A DNA stretch of 64,000 nucleotides from Saxidomus purpurata (lineage: Eukaryota; Mollusca; Bivalvia; Venerida; Veneridae): contig JAFMSR010000019.1 of assembly GCA_022818135.1 (NCBI GenBank), positions 34,520,122-34,584,121 on the forward strand, read 5' to 3'. This document shows positions 33,201 to 43,440 of the stretch, in pieces. Each line of letters starts with the position of its first letter. The first letter of the stretch is position 1. A program made the position numbers and the translations under genes. The notes under the pieces are model-generated. The model saw only the letters and a list, made by a program, of their open reading frames with translations, searched no databases and was not told where the DNA came from.

Positions 33201-34620
33201 CAAACACTCATCTTTTAACTAATTATGGATACATTTATACAGTGGAAAAATCCTAATCAGTCACACATGTTTCAGTTAAACAGTTAAACACAATAGTAAA
33301 ACATCAGCTTTCATTACATATCAGGCCGCGAAATTACAGTAATATCAGTTTAATTTGGATTTTGAAGTTGGAATAGGAATCGGCTTGTTTTTTTCACTAA
33401 CAGATCCAAACGGAAGAGCTCCAGTCACCAACCAGCTCGAGTATGTAAACCTTAGAACAATAACAAACAACGACTGCCAGTACTATCTGGGTTATAGCAA
33501 CGTACATTCCTCTAACATCTGCGCCGGAGCAACATCCACCGGAGGCAAAGACGCTTGTCAGGTATACATGAATAGTTTTCGTTCTTCTAAATTTTGCCAT
33601 TTTTGCGAAAAGTTTTCTTTCCGCTTTCATTTTCTTTCCGCGTATTTATGTATGGTGAGGTTATTTCTTGATTTATTGTGAAAATATCGATTTTTGTTAT
33701 CGACATGTGTATGGACAACATAAACATGAATGATACGCAGAATAGGTCAGGTACTTTGTGTGCAGAAATATTTTCGTTCTTCTAATTTTTGACATTTTTG
33801 CGAAAACTTTTCTTTCCGCTTTCATTTTTTTCCGCGTATTTACGTATAGTGAGATTATGTCGTCATGTATTGCGAAAATATCGATATAATTTTGTTTCAT
33901 GTGTATGAACAATCTAAACATGAAGAATACGCAGAACATTTTAGCTAGCTTTTGCCATGTGTTCTTGATGGTTTTCTTGCACATAAAAACATTATGTGTG
34001 TCTGCTTAGAACGTCATAGAAGTATCAATTCTATTTTCGCGAGCACAAGCCTTTACACATGTTGTAAGAACACCCGTCAATCATATCTTCGTCAGCCAAA
34101 CATACAAATGATAAGTATGTTTCCGGCTTCTTTCTTTCCGAAAAGTTAAGATCAACTGGTCGGTCGGTATACATTTGTATCTAGACCTATATTTTGCCTT
34201 GATTGCTCTGAAAGACTTGAAAATTGTTCTTTTTGGTCCTTTTCTCATAAAAAATATTGAGACCGGCAGTAGAAAGTAAAGGTCAGCCGGAAGACGGGAA
34301 AACGCGTTTATTTTTGGACATAAAGCAGCAAATGATGACGTATCTAACTTGGCCATTTTCACATTAAACAGTCTTAATAGGGCCTATCATAATTTTCCAT
34401 TCTATGCATGTAAACCTTAGTTGACCTCTCTGAACAGGTTGGAATGTACTTTTTTCAGGGAGATTCTGGTGGCCCTCTTGTCTGCAAACGACACGGTGTA
34501 TGGGAGCTTGCTGGCGTAGTGTCCTGGGGTGATGGTTGTGGCAAGGCACGTCGTCCAGGAGTGTACACAAGAGTGACGTCATACCTCAGCTGGGCCAACA
34601 ACAAAATGAGAAGCCATTGA
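24291..34620 (+). CDS. Secreted trypsin-like serine protease with six-cysteine N-terminal domain
   Basis: Eight exons: 24291-24348, 28576-28777, 29019-29118, 30453-30541, 31533-31712, 32490-32578, 33404-33561 and 34459-34620. All have GT-AG introns, and the joined frame is exactly 346 codons including TGA. Residues 1-19 are a signal peptide ([19 protein letters not shown]). A compact domain with six Cys (21, 29, 40, 51, 57, 58; terminal CC) follows, then a Thr/Pro linker (about 62-92), then QCG and the activation site R105/IVGG. Catalytic residues are His146 (TAAHC), Asp195 (DIALMKL) and Ser295 (GDSGGP). Asp289 in the S1 pocket with the SWGDGCG and PGVY segments predicts cleavage after Lys/Arg. 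C94 probably tethers the light chain to C216 after activation. The layout recalls clip-domain or immune/developmental proteases, but the N-domain spacing is not a convincing clip match. The substrate is unknown. Confidence 0.9.
24432..24690 (+). repeat. Five tandem 3' splice-site-like units in protease intron 1
   Basis: Units of 52-56 bases each end in a T/C-rich tract followed by ACAG; the AG dinucleotides end at 24472, 24524, 24580, 24634 and 24690. The body of the unit is close to GCCGAATTTAGATTTTAATA. The array begins about 85 bases after the donor of exon 1. Each unit looks like a complete acceptor with its own polypyrimidine tract. Confidence 0.85.
25104..25698. mobile_element. hAT-like nonautonomous transposon with TIR and 8-bp target duplication
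   Basis: The ends at 25108-25141 and 25661-25694 are inverted repeats identical over 34 bases (start AACCGTATATGTCCCGGAAC), extended by four more bases with one mismatch. The direct repeat AGAGCCGT flanks it at 25096-25103 and 25699-25706. Eight-base target duplications fit the hAT superfamily. Subterminal CACACGTGTG motifs recur. No transposase is visible. Confidence 0.85.
25826..26040 (+). repeat. tRNA-derived SINE copy
   Basis: The head has GCCGTGCAGCAGTGGTAGCG (A box). The body reads TGTCCTTAGGCAAGACACAA and CTTCGAGGTTGATTCCATCT. The tail is GAGAATAAATAAAT. Same family as 50105-50330. Protease intron 1. Confidence 0.75.
26545..26740 (+). repeat. tRNA-derived SINE copy, different family
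   Basis: GGCGGTGTAGAGACTAATCC (A box) and TGCGGGTTCGCGTTCC (B box) are followed by an unrelated body with ACCAGTACTGGTCCTTCCAG and an A-rich AAAAATAAATAAGTA tail. Confidence 0.6.
26915..27098. repeat. Pogo/Tigger-like MITE, diverged copy
   Basis: TGTAACAACTTCGGATTTTA at the left and TTGTTATATACAGAGATTCC at the right match the family ends. It lies next to a copy of the AAAGCTGCTCGCTCTCAGAT family at 26818-26915. Confidence 0.55.
27561..27621 (+). CDS. Possible alternative signal-peptide exon of the protease gene
   Basis: The ATG opens [20 protein letters not shown], a good signal peptide. It reaches GTTTTC after 61 bases, a phase 1 end that would join correctly to the exon at 28576. The donor is weak and no clear TATA box precedes it. 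Sequence just downstream belongs to the TTAA-flanked repeat family, so this may be a relic or chance ORF. Kept as a low-confidence alternative. Confidence 0.2.
27906..27986. repeat. Short internal-deletion copy of the AGCTGCTCGCTCTCAGAT MITE family
   Basis: Only the inverted ends and about 40 bases remain: TTAAAGCTGCTCGCTCTCAG at the left and GCTGAGAGCAAGCAGCTTTA at the right. This defines the family TIR. Confidence 0.7.
28149..28530. repeat. TTAA-flanked MITE (piggyBac-like), complete copy
   Basis: TTAA is present at both ends. The left end AAGAGGCGCTCCCTA matches the inverted right end AAGGGGCACTCCCTA. The body contains ATTAATGGGTGGATAGCGAT. Related copies or fragments lie at 22219-22506, 27637, 51203-51470 and 61328-61650. 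Protease intron 1, about 45 bases upstream of the exon 2 acceptor. Confidence 0.7.
28576..28777 (+). CDS. Protease exon 2: six-cysteine domain and Thr/Pro linker
   Basis: The acceptor TTTTAG and the donor GG/GTAATT give 202 bases, entering in phase 1 and leaving in phase 2. It encodes residues 20-87. Cys spacings are C-x7-C-x10-C-x10-C-x5-CC, then a Thr/Ser/Pro-rich stretch ([15 protein letters not shown]). The terminal CC recalls clip and lustrin-type modules, but the spacings match neither exactly. It could be a taxon-restricted exosite or anchoring domain (inference). Confidence 0.85.
29119..30275 (+). repeat. Minisatellite of 30-bp units copying the exon 3 splice donor, in protease intron 3
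   Basis: Roughly 30 units of 30-31 bases, consensus close to GTCCATGGCAGGTATACACATAGCGAAAAT (split here: GTCCATGGCAGGTAT then ACACATAGCGAAAAT). The array begins immediately at the exon 3 boundary. The exon's last codons (TTT CCA TGG CAG) plus GT are themselves the first unit. Units near both ends are degenerate and the middle is homogeneous, as expected of unequal exchange or slippage. Nearly every unit keeps CAG/GTAT, a good 5' splice-site match. Confidence 0.92.
31744..31948. repeat. TA-flanked MITE in protease intron 5
   Basis: The left TATACTCAAAGGCAAAAGAA and inverted right TATACTGACCGGCAAAAGAA share most positions. It resembles mariner-type short elements. Confidence 0.55.
33562..33960 (+). 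repeat. Tandemly duplicated segment in protease intron 7
   Basis: Two diverged copies about 190 bases apart share TTTTCGTTCTTCTAA, a T-rich GCGAAAA tract and TTTCCGCGTATTTA. The first copy starts within a few bases of the exon 7 donor (CAG/GTATACATGAATAG), so the junction region took part in the duplication. Confidence 0.7.
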
Positions 34621-34628
34621 CAATGTGG

Positions 34629-34634
34629 AATAAA
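34629..34634 (+). terminator. Polyadenylation signal of the protease gene
   Basis: AATAAA begins eight bases after the TGA stop (34618-34620); a second AATAAA lies near 34660. The 3' UTR would be very short, as is common for secreted protease genes. Confidence 0.6.
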
Positions 34635-35080
34635 TGTAAATGTTCGATAGAGAAAATTAAAATAAATCAGATCATTTATCCAGAGTGTGGTTAGAATTTT
34701 TTTCTCTCGCCAAAATGCGCAAAATGTTTTGTACTTTTTTCTAATATCGCTATTTTTTATTTTTTGGGCTAAGAAAAAGTCGCGGATGAAACTAAAATAG
34801 TAAAAATCTTGGTGGTAAAAATACTGTCATTTTCGCGAGACAATAATTTTGCGATTTGTTAGCAGACAGACTTATTCGCAAATTTCAAATTCGCGAAAGG
34901 AGAATTCTGTTATAGTAATGTATGTGAAATTAATCTTTCGCGAGATTATTAAATTTCTCTGATAGTAAATCTTTGTGAATTGAATTTTTCGCGAGTTTTT
35001 TCAACGCGCGAAGTGGGAAATTCGCGAAAATACAAAAAAAATCAATACGAATACCATCCAGTTTACAATAGTGGATACTA

Positions 35081-35316
35081 TACTCAGTTCCAAAAGAAAG
35101 TGTGCACTTAGGTTTTTGTTAATTTTATGTATTACTTTTAACAGAAATATTATGATGTTTGGCATCAAAATTTAGAGCAATTTATGCTCAATTGCCTGTG
35201 CATTGGCAGTGCATTCAATCGATAACAAAATTGTGTACATGTATAAATTCGAGACCGATACGTTTTATCAAAATGGAGGAAATTAAAAAGTGCACACTTT
35301 CTTTTGGAACTGAGTA
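35081..35316. mobile_element. TA-flanked MITE with perfect 29-bp TIR
   Basis: TACTCAGTTCCAAAAGAAAG and the following nine bases are exactly inverted at 35288-35316. TA dinucleotides flank both ends. Tc1/mariner-like. The identity of the ends suggests recent activity. Confidence 0.8.
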
Positions 35317-38035
35317 TATGTATCACGGTCACATTGTCCTAAAATGTAATTGTATTTTCAAAAACACCTCTCTCCTGTCAAATTTTTTATCGATAATGTT
35401 AAACATATCGTATTACCCATATAAATAGATAGTGAATAGAAAAGCTTTTATGCAAACAGCAATTAAAAAATATGTATGAACTTTCCCGTAGTTAAAATGG
35501 GTATTGAATAAATCTATATACCCGATCAAACTTGCCATTGTTCATAAACATCGATATAGATTGCAAGAGGATTAAAGAATTTAAATATTCATATTCATGA
35601 TAACTAAAAGTAAAAAAATAAATTGTAGAAGCAGTTAACTACAGATTTAAGCAAAGAAAAAGGGGAACTCCGACTGTCAGCAAGAAAAAAAAACTCATTA
35701 AACATTTTGTATTAAACTTACGCTACTCCGTTTCATTTATAAATGGTAAGAATGAATTGACTATAATTCCTTTGTCAACAGAATTTAGTACATATAAGGT
35801 ATGGTGGCTGATTTGTGTCATTTTGCCTTTTTGCCTCGTGGCTCCGCTGAGCCACAACACGAGAATCAGGAAGTTAGGGTGCGGGGCGAAAACTCGCTGA
35901 TCAGCGTTGGCGCAGAGCAAAGGGGGCGCAGGGCGAAAAGTCGAACCTAAATATGCTGAAAAGAAGGGGTCGCGGCCCCGCGCCCGGGCTAATCATTGTT
36001 TTCGCTCCGTGCACCCGCCGTTTTAGTGCATAGATCTCGTCTTTTCGCGCCGCTCTCGCTCTAATTGGCATGTTTTTGTTCCATAACCTCGCTTGTCGTT
36101 GTGTTTTATTTCTTTAATCTCGACTTTTCACCCCGTGTGTTGATGTTTGCTGATCTGTGCCTTTTTGTATTTTCGTCCTGCGACCCGCCAAGCGAAAACA
36201 CGAGAATTAAGAAGTTAAGATTCCGGGGCCTGAGTCGAAAACTCCTTAATTAGTGTTGACGCGGAGCAAGAACAAGGAAAAAATGCATTTTGTGACCACA
36301 CGTGGTCTTTCAGCGACAATGCAAATTCAGAAAGCTTCTCTAGCTATACCGTGGCGGCTTTTCTAATTTACACCATTATTATCCGGTATATCTTTAACCG
36401 TATGCATTATATTAATATTTCAATACGTTTAACGTTAAAATTGGATAGCGTTATCGATTATTGAATCTGCATCGTATAAACCATAATACAAGTACTGATG
36501 CGTAAACAGCAATTATGAACTTCTAAAAATTGAAAGTGAAACTTGGGTTTTCCAGAAATCTATATCATACCTGATCAAATTTACCGACTGGGATTGCACA
36601 ACTGTAAAGTAAATTGAGAGAGTGTAAAGCAATTTAAGATTTCAATTTAAAGTTATAGGTAAACTGGAGAAGCAGTTTAAATCAAATAAGCAAAGAAAAG
36701 GGAAATACTTCGGCAGTCTGCAGGAGAAAAAAAAACATGTAAGATTATTTTTCGAAACTATTACTATAATTCCGTTTATCTTAAAGTCCCATGTTCACTT
36801 TGGATTTACTGATACATGTATAGTAAAATACACTCAACAGGTTTAGAAACGCAACAGTGGCAAAATATTTATTTTAACAGTGTTATCGTGTTTCAAATTT
36901 ATTCAAATTTCATACACAACAAAAACAATATTCAGTTGAATTATTGTAAAAGTTTTCATAATTCATCGCAAAAAATGACTTAGATAAAAATAAAAACAAT
37001 AGCGTCATTCAAATAAAAATGTTCAACAGGGGAAATCTTTGCTTTCTAAACCGGTTAAGTGTAAATTCATGATAGTATAATGATAGAGATATGTGGTATT
37101 CTCTCAAAAACAATTGAGCGGTTTACAATTTAACAAGTATGTAAAGGTAGAACAGCAGCCAAGGGTGGTGTTTGAAACAGATTTAAAAGGAATCAGAGCA
37201 TTTTAGAATATCGTAAACAACCTCAAGGGAAAAAACAAAACATTAGTTATATGTAAAGTTATCATAATAAGAAAAAAACACATACTACGTTTAACCAAAA
37301 AAAACGAATAATAAAACAACCTTCCGCATAAGGTACGATGACGCCATTTAAAGTGGTCAGAGACGCTCGACGCGACGAAACCCCGTGATTATTTTGTCTT
37401 TACTATTGGTCAGTGTTAGCGATGCTTTACATAACTTTCATTGAACCCCGTGTATCGCTAGTTAGGTGAACGGTCTTATTTATAATGCCTACATTTTACT
37501 TTAGTATGTAGTAATTAAAATGGGTTTTCATTAATTATTCAGTTGACAACATATGTATTTAAACTTCAAAATGTTTAGAGATAGCAAAACAACTATCGAG
37601 ATGTTTTTCTGAACTTTGATGAATCTGGCCGTAGGGTCCGTAAACAAAAGCAATAAAAAAACCGTAACCTTCAAGTTTGTGGAAAAGTTATTAAAATCCT
37701 ATGAATAGTCAAACGTTTTGAATTAACGGTCGAAGACGAGCATCTGGTTAGTATGTTTGTAATCAGTTAATACTATTTATTTATTCATTATAGGGAGTTT
37801 GTTCAAACATAATACATAGTTTTTAATTACAATAATAATGTTGGCTGCTCCCTATTCGATTATGCAACCCCATGGTACAAAATTAAAACCTATTCAATAC
37901 TGACGCTGTGCTTCCGCACAGCGCCAATAACAGACGTCTGCATGTGAATGCATTTAAGGACGCTTTCGTCCCAATATGTTCCACGCACTGATAATCTCAA
38001 TTTTTTGCTCCGCTCTCACGCTTATTAACGTGTTT

Positions 38036-38340
38036 TCGTATCGTATATTAGGTCTTTATCGTTGATACCGGTTTCCCACATGACCAACGCCCCAAGAAGA
38101 GGTTAGTTATTTTAGGTTTCGGAGGATAGTGCAAGATACAGAAAGCGTCTCAATTCCAGAGACACGGCTGGTTCTTATACATGCCAGATGTATAGCACCC
38201 ATATATGGGACCTCGGTTTTAGTCTCATATCCGAAAGACTATTAGTAATTTTAGTTGGTCAGCCCTGGGAATCGAACCCACTACCCCGAGATTACAAGTC
38301 TCGTGCTCAACCGATTGAGCTAACCGTTCGTCCCACGACC
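38036..38340 (-). repeat. tRNA-Thr-derived SINE, minus-strand copy
   Basis: Read on the minus strand, the head GGTTAGCTCAATCGGTTGAG...CTTGTAATCTCGGGG carries a tRNA-Thr(TGT)-like anticodon region and the B box GGGTTCGATTCCC. The body has TCTTTCGGATATGAGACTAA and GAAACCTAAAATAACTAACC, ending at a TACGATACG tail. Same family as 40031-40310. Confidence 0.85.
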
Positions 38341-38509
38341 ACGATATTTATTATCGCGTTTTCGCGCCCCCGCCGTATTAGATTTTAAAACGTTAAAACA
38401 TCGCCCTATCTTTACAGACATGTTTGGATTAGAGAGTATGATGATATTGCATTTGAGAGTATGATCGTTTTACCTTTTGTTTATATATTACAGGGAACAA
38501 CAAGCGGTG

Positions 38510-41441
38510 ATGAGAACAGTTTTTCTTGTTTGCTTGTTTTCTGCGAATTATGTGCAAAAAACAAGCGCACACACTGAGGAACATTTACAAGTAAGTTGCT
38601 AAAAAATGTTATCTAACGCCAGGTATATCATTACAGAAAATAATGTTCCTATCGTCAGTATTCGCCCCGCCCGGGAGACCACGCCCTGGGGGTCCCTTGT
38701 CTGTATATTGAGTTACATAATAATTTTTTTAAAGAGTTCCTGTAGCGACTTACTTAGCAACGAGTGACTTTCGTAGCAACCAGGGACTTTCCTTAGCAAC
38801 CAGTGACCTTCATAACAACCACTGACTTCCCGTAACAACAAGTGACTTACTTAGCAACCAGTGACTTCCTTGGCAAACAATGACTTTCTTCAGACAAGTG
38901 ATTTTCACTAGCAACCAGTGACTTCCTTAGTTACAAGTGACTTCCTAAGCAATATTGACTTCCTTAGCAAGAACTTAGTCCACTAGCATTCCATGAGATC
39001 TTTAGCAACCTCCTGCCACTAGTGATTTTCTTAGCAACCTTTGATGTCCTTAGCAACAGTTGACTTCTTTGGCAATCACAGACTTCTACATGTGACATGT
39101 GATTTCCTTAGCACCTGGCAAAGTGTGACTTGTAATGGCTAGTGACTTCTTTAGCAACCAGATGCTTTCCCAGTAACAACTAACTTCTCAGCAACTACTG
39201 ACTCCCTTAAGCAACAAGTGAATTCCTTAGATAAGTATACTGGTACCCCTCAGGTCCTAGCAATACATGGAGCCATTTTCCCATGTGACCCTCAAACAAA
39301 GTCTGAGTCTCTCATCTTAGACCAATTTTCGTAAGTGACAATTTATGTGCATATATTACATGCATGCAAATGAAAACCAAGGAATATTGAAACAAATAGT
39401 CAGGAGTTATTTACGATTGATACATAAAGACTATATTGAAGTATGAGTGGTTATTGAGATATGTACATTGTAGTACCTTACATGCAAAATTTTCAGCAAC
39501 TTCTCTCAGTCAAACAATGGTAATAATGTGTACTAATTTCGTACAAGAGTTGTCTAACTTGACTATCTGACATCCCTGAAGACTTCAATGAAGCTTCTTA
39601 TCAATCCCAGAAGTGTTTACTTAGATATGACCTTGAAAATACCTTGCATGCAAAACTTTAAGCAAAGCTGCAACGCCGACATCGACGCAAAAGTGACTGT
39701 AATAGTCCTCTTTACTTTTCAAATAGTAAAGCTAAAAATGATATCATTTATAGTGCTTTGTTTTTCATGAAAAGTAGGTAGTAGTTACAGTCCTTATTTT
39801 TACATTTGCCAAAGCCTTGAATAAGTCACAAATGGTCCTAATTTTCACTTTGATCCAGCTTTGTATAAGGTGTGGTTAAGGAGTTTTTTTTACAGTAGCA
39901 CAAGAAGTCCTGAATTCCATAACAGTCCTGTCTAGATTAGGATTTTTATATTAATGGTTCTAGATTTTTTAATTGGTCCCATTCAGTATAAAGGTGGTAT
40001 AAAAAGTGCCCTTATTTTCATATTAGCTCAGCCCGGTTAGCTCAATCGGTAGAGCATGCGACTTGTAATCTCGAGGTAGCGGGTTCGATTCCCGGGGTTG
40101 ACCAACTAAAATTACTAACAGTCTTTCGGATGAGACAAAAACCGAGGTCCCATGTATGGGTGCTATACACCTGGTCTGTATCTGAAATTGGGACGCTTTC
40201 AGTATCTTGCACTTTCCTCCGAAACCTAAAATAACTAACCTTTTCTTGGGATGTTGGTCATGTGGGAAACCGGTTCCAACGATAAAAGCCTAATGTACGA
40301 TACGATACGATATTAGTTCCGCCTGGTAAAATTGCCATATATACCGAGTGGTCCACATTTCAGCTCCGCCTAGTATATGGTCATTATATGGTCTAAACTT
40401 AAACATTAACCTAATATTGTAAATGGGGTGCATTTTAAAGGTGTCCGGTATTTTATCAAAGCTACACTCCATTGTACTATGTGCCCTAGATATTTATTAA
40501 ATCATTTATTCTAGGTAACTATGAGGGAAAAAGTTTGGTCTGCAGTAATGACACTGTTTAAATGTTACTACGACACTGCCTTCCACTACACTGGTCGTTT
40601 AATTACCCCACTTTTTGGAGAAATGCTGGAAACATCGGACAAACAAATAGTAGCCACGTGCGCTGTTGAAATTGGAATATTACTTGTAACAGAAATCCCT
40701 GAAAACCAAAGGAACTGTCTTGACAGCAAGTATGTACGGATGCTCGAAAGCCTCCTTGTCTGTACGGGCATGGCAGACAAGTTTTTCAGAGTTTCGGAAA
40801 GCAATATCCATCACGGCCACTCCCATGCAAGCATTCCAGAAGATTCTCATTATAGAACATACGAATTCCAGAGGAATTACATGCATGAATCAATAAAATC
40901 AGAAGAGGTTACACATGGTAACAACAAAGCTTTTGACATGGACGAGTATGATAAAGATAGGGACATTGTAGAGAGTGAGCAGAATACGGAAGAAGTTATC
41001 GACGATAACGAAGCAGTTGAGGACAGGAATATTTTGGAGAGTCAAAGGAAAACTAGAACGAAAGAAGCAAATGGTTATCAGCTAGAATTATTGTCAGAGT
41101 CTGGAACATCTCATTCCAAGTCAAAAAAGGAAGGCAAGCCTTCAGGTTGTTCCATTTTTGATATTCTAGAGGGGGCAGGAAGAGGGTTTCTTGGAGGTGG
41201 TGCAGGAGGTTATATGGGTGGAAGTAAACTAGGGGGATTGGTGGGTGCTGGAGTTGGCACTGGCGTTGGAGGTGTAGCGGGATGTTTCTTTGGGGGCTAC
41301 ACAGGAGGTGTGATGGGAGGTACAGCGGGAGGGGCAGCAGGAGGTATATTTGGTGGCTGGAAAGGGTTCCTTAAAGGGGGTTCGTTTGGAGCAGGTGTGG
41401 CAGGCATAGATTGGGATCGTGTGATGAAGGTACTGGAATAG
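38510..41441 (+). CDS. Secreted protein with acidic middle and glycine-zipper C-terminus (unrecognised)
   Basis: Two coding exons, 38510-38590 (27 codons, donor CAA/GTAAGT) and 40515-41441 (acceptor TTCTAG, ends TAG), phase 0, 335 residues. A possible acceptor (TATTACAG at 38493) just before the ATG suggests an additional 5' UTR exon. Residues 1-20 form a signal peptide (MRTVFLVCLFSANYVQKTSA). The N-terminal part (about 28-130) is mixed helical sequence with four scattered Cys. The middle (about 130-215) is rich in Asp/Glu. Residues about 237-320 are almost entirely Gly, Ala, Val and Phe in GxxxG/GGxxGG patterns, including GGLVGAGVG and GGTAGGAAGG. The end, IDWDRVMKVLE, is charged. Glycine zippers pack membrane helices or form oligomers. 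The function is not recognised; a membrane-active or matrix role is only a possibility. Confidence 0.8.
38755..39230 (+). repeat. Degenerate minisatellite (TTAGCAACCAGTGACTTCC)
   Basis: About twenty imperfect copies of a 20-24 base unit, best seen at 38755-38960. It lies in the only intron of the glycine-zipper gene. No open frame is maintained. Confidence 0.75.
39570..39770 (+). repeat. Fragment of the GACGCCGACGCC-tailed dispersed repeat
   Basis: AACGCCGACATCGACGC followed by TTTTCAAATAGTAAAGCTAA matches the tail of the larger copy at 53940-54480. Confidence 0.5.
40031..40310 (+). repeat. tRNA-Thr-derived SINE, plus-strand copy
   Basis: The head GCCCGGTTAGCTCAATCGGT continues with a CTTGTAA anticodon loop (TGT, Thr) and B box GCGGGTTCGATTCCCGG. 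The anticodon and T stems are mismatched, so it is not a working tRNA. The unrelated body has GGTCCCATGTATGGGTGCTA, and the 3' end is a (TACGA) short tandem tail. ATATTAG at 40020-40026 and 40310-40316 looks like the target duplication. Confidence 0.88.
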
Positions 41442-41840
41442 GTATTGAAAGAAATGATATGAGAAAACACTAGGTACATTTGATATATATCAAAAGTATT
41501 TTGTATAACATTTTAACATATACCTACATGTATGTAATTTGTACTATTCCTTCAGTTGGCTTCACAATATCCGACAAACGTTGCTCTGTGTACAATGCCA
41601 TGTACACTGTTAAAAAAGAAAAGTTATTTTCATGTGATGAAAGCTTCAATATCTTACAGCAGAGAGACTTATTTTCGAATATAAAATTGTTGACTGAAGC
41701 ATAACTGAAAATGAATTATTTCTGTCATGTTTTAATGCATTTCTTGACCATACTGCATTATGAACTTAATACAACAATTTTTCTGTACAGTTTTCGTGTT
41801 TAATTTGGTTTCGTTACTGCTCCAATATAAAATCAAAGTT

Positions 41841-42232
41841 TTAAAGCTGCTCCTTCACAGTTTAAAGCAGCTCGCTCGTGGTTAAAAGCTGCTCGCTCGC
41901 AGATTTTGGTAAAAAAATAAAGTTCTTCAAACTGTATGAAAATATAACATAATTCGGAAAATATAATAATATAAAAAGGTTCCAGTATAATTATCTGTAT
42001 ATCTGTGGGTTTAAACTAATACGCTACCAAACAATAAAGCATTGCAAACGCTTAAAAAATCCAATATAAGCATATAGTGTAGCAGTGCCGTAAAACCAAC
42101 ATTTTAAATCGATTTTTGCAAATACCTCTTTAGACGTTTGCTTGTATTTGATTCTAGCCTTTAGTTTTATATTTATGTACTAGTATGTCAATTAAAAAAA
42201 ATTCAACGGTAACTGAGAGCGAGCAGCTTTAA
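41841..42232. repeat. AGCTGCTCGCTCTCAGAT-family MITE, complete copy
   Basis: The left end TTAAAGCTGCTCCTTCACAG is repeated as a triple head (a second and third AGCWGCTCGCTCG follow). The right end CTGAGAGCGAGCAGCTTTAA is its inverse. The interior has AATAAAGTTCTTCAAACTGT. Confidence 0.75.
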
Positions 42233-42296
42233 GGTGAAAAAAATCTCTAATATGATAAACGAAAACTTAAAATGTAAAAGTAATGGCTAGAATCAA

Positions 42297-43440
42297 CAAG
42301 AGGGCCAAGATGGCCCAATATCGCTCACCTTGGTACAAGTCCACTTGCCTGGTGGAAGATCACTAGATAATGTTATATACAATAGGTTTTCCTATATACG
42401 TCTTTGTAAAATAAGTGACCCCACCCTCCGGGCAAGGTCAATTTTGACCCCATGGGCATAATTTAAACAAACTTTGAAGAGATCTACTAGGCAATGCTAC
42501 ATGCCAAATATCTAAGCTCTAGGCCTTGTGGTTTCAGAGAAGAAGATTTTTAAAGTTTTTCCTATATAAGCCTATGTACAAACTAAGTGACACCCCGTGC
42601 GGGGTCAATTTTGATCCAGGGGTCATAATTTGAACAATCTTGGTAGAGGTCCACTAGCCAATGCTACATGCCAAATATCTAAGCTCTAGGCCTTGTGGTT
42701 TTAGAGAAGAAGATTTTTAAAGTTTTTCCTATACAAAGCCTATGCAAAACTAAGTGACCACCCCCGCGGGGTCAATTTTGACCCTGGGGTCATAATTTGA
42801 ACAATCTTGGTAGAGGTCCACTAGACAATATTACATGCCAAATATCTAAGCTCTAGGCCTTGTGATTTGAGAGAAGAAGATTTTTAAAGTTTTTCCTATA
42901 TAAGCCTATGCAAAACTAAGTGACCACCCGCGCGGGGTCAATTTTGATCCAGGGGTCATAATTTGAACAATCTTGGTAGAGGTTCACTAGACAATGCTAC
43001 ATGCCAAATATCTAAGCTCTAGGCCTTGTGGTTTCAGAGAAGAAGATTTTTAAAGTTTTTCCTATATAAGCCTATGCAAAACTAAGTGACCACCCGCGCG
43101 GGGTGAATTTTGACCCAGGGTCATAATTTGAACAATCTTGTTAGAGGTCCACTAGACAATGCTACATGCCAAATATCTAAGCTCTAGGCCTTGTGGTTTC
43201 AGAGAAGATTTTTAAAGTTTTTCCTATTTGTTGCCATAGCTACCAGAGTTCTGCATGGAATTGGAATTCTTTGAACAATTTTGGTAGAGCTTCATGCAAG
43301 GAAAATTCCTGCATAGTTTTATCAACATTGGCCTAGTGGTTTCAGAGGAGATGTCATTTGAATAAAAATGTTGACGGACGACGGACGATCATCAATTAGA
43401 AAAGCTCACCCTAGCGTAGCCAGGTGAGCTAACAAAGCAA
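42297..43440. repeat. Dispersed repeat with about 165-bp tandem units (TCTAAGCTCTAGGCCTTGTG)
   Basis: Starts CAAGAGGGCCAAGATGGCCC and ends GTAGCCAGGTGAGCTAA. Five units contain GCGGGGTCAATTTTGA, GGTCATAATTTGAACAATCT and CATGCCAAATATCTAAGCTC. The pre-terminal GACGGACGACGGACGA tract is shared with other families here. Confidence 0.85.

Larger units (their letters stand above)
34635..38493. other. Intergenic spacer between the protease and the glycine-zipper gene
   Basis: No exon is recognised. Contents: a perfect-TIR MITE at 35081-35316; GC-rich segments at 35820-36060, 36120-36290 and 37990-38040 sharing CGTGTTTTCG and GCTCCGC motifs; a CACTCAACAGGTTTAGAAACG segment at 36830 resembling a transposon end; and a tRNA-Thr SINE at 38036-38340. 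Confidence 0.55.

Noticed and set aside
38188..38388. 66-codon open frame
   Set aside because: Overlaps the minus-strand tRNA-Thr SINE.
40031..40104. Functional tRNA-Thr gene
   Set aside because: The anticodon and T stems have mismatches, and the sequence continues into a SINE body with a tandem tail; a second copy shows the same structure.
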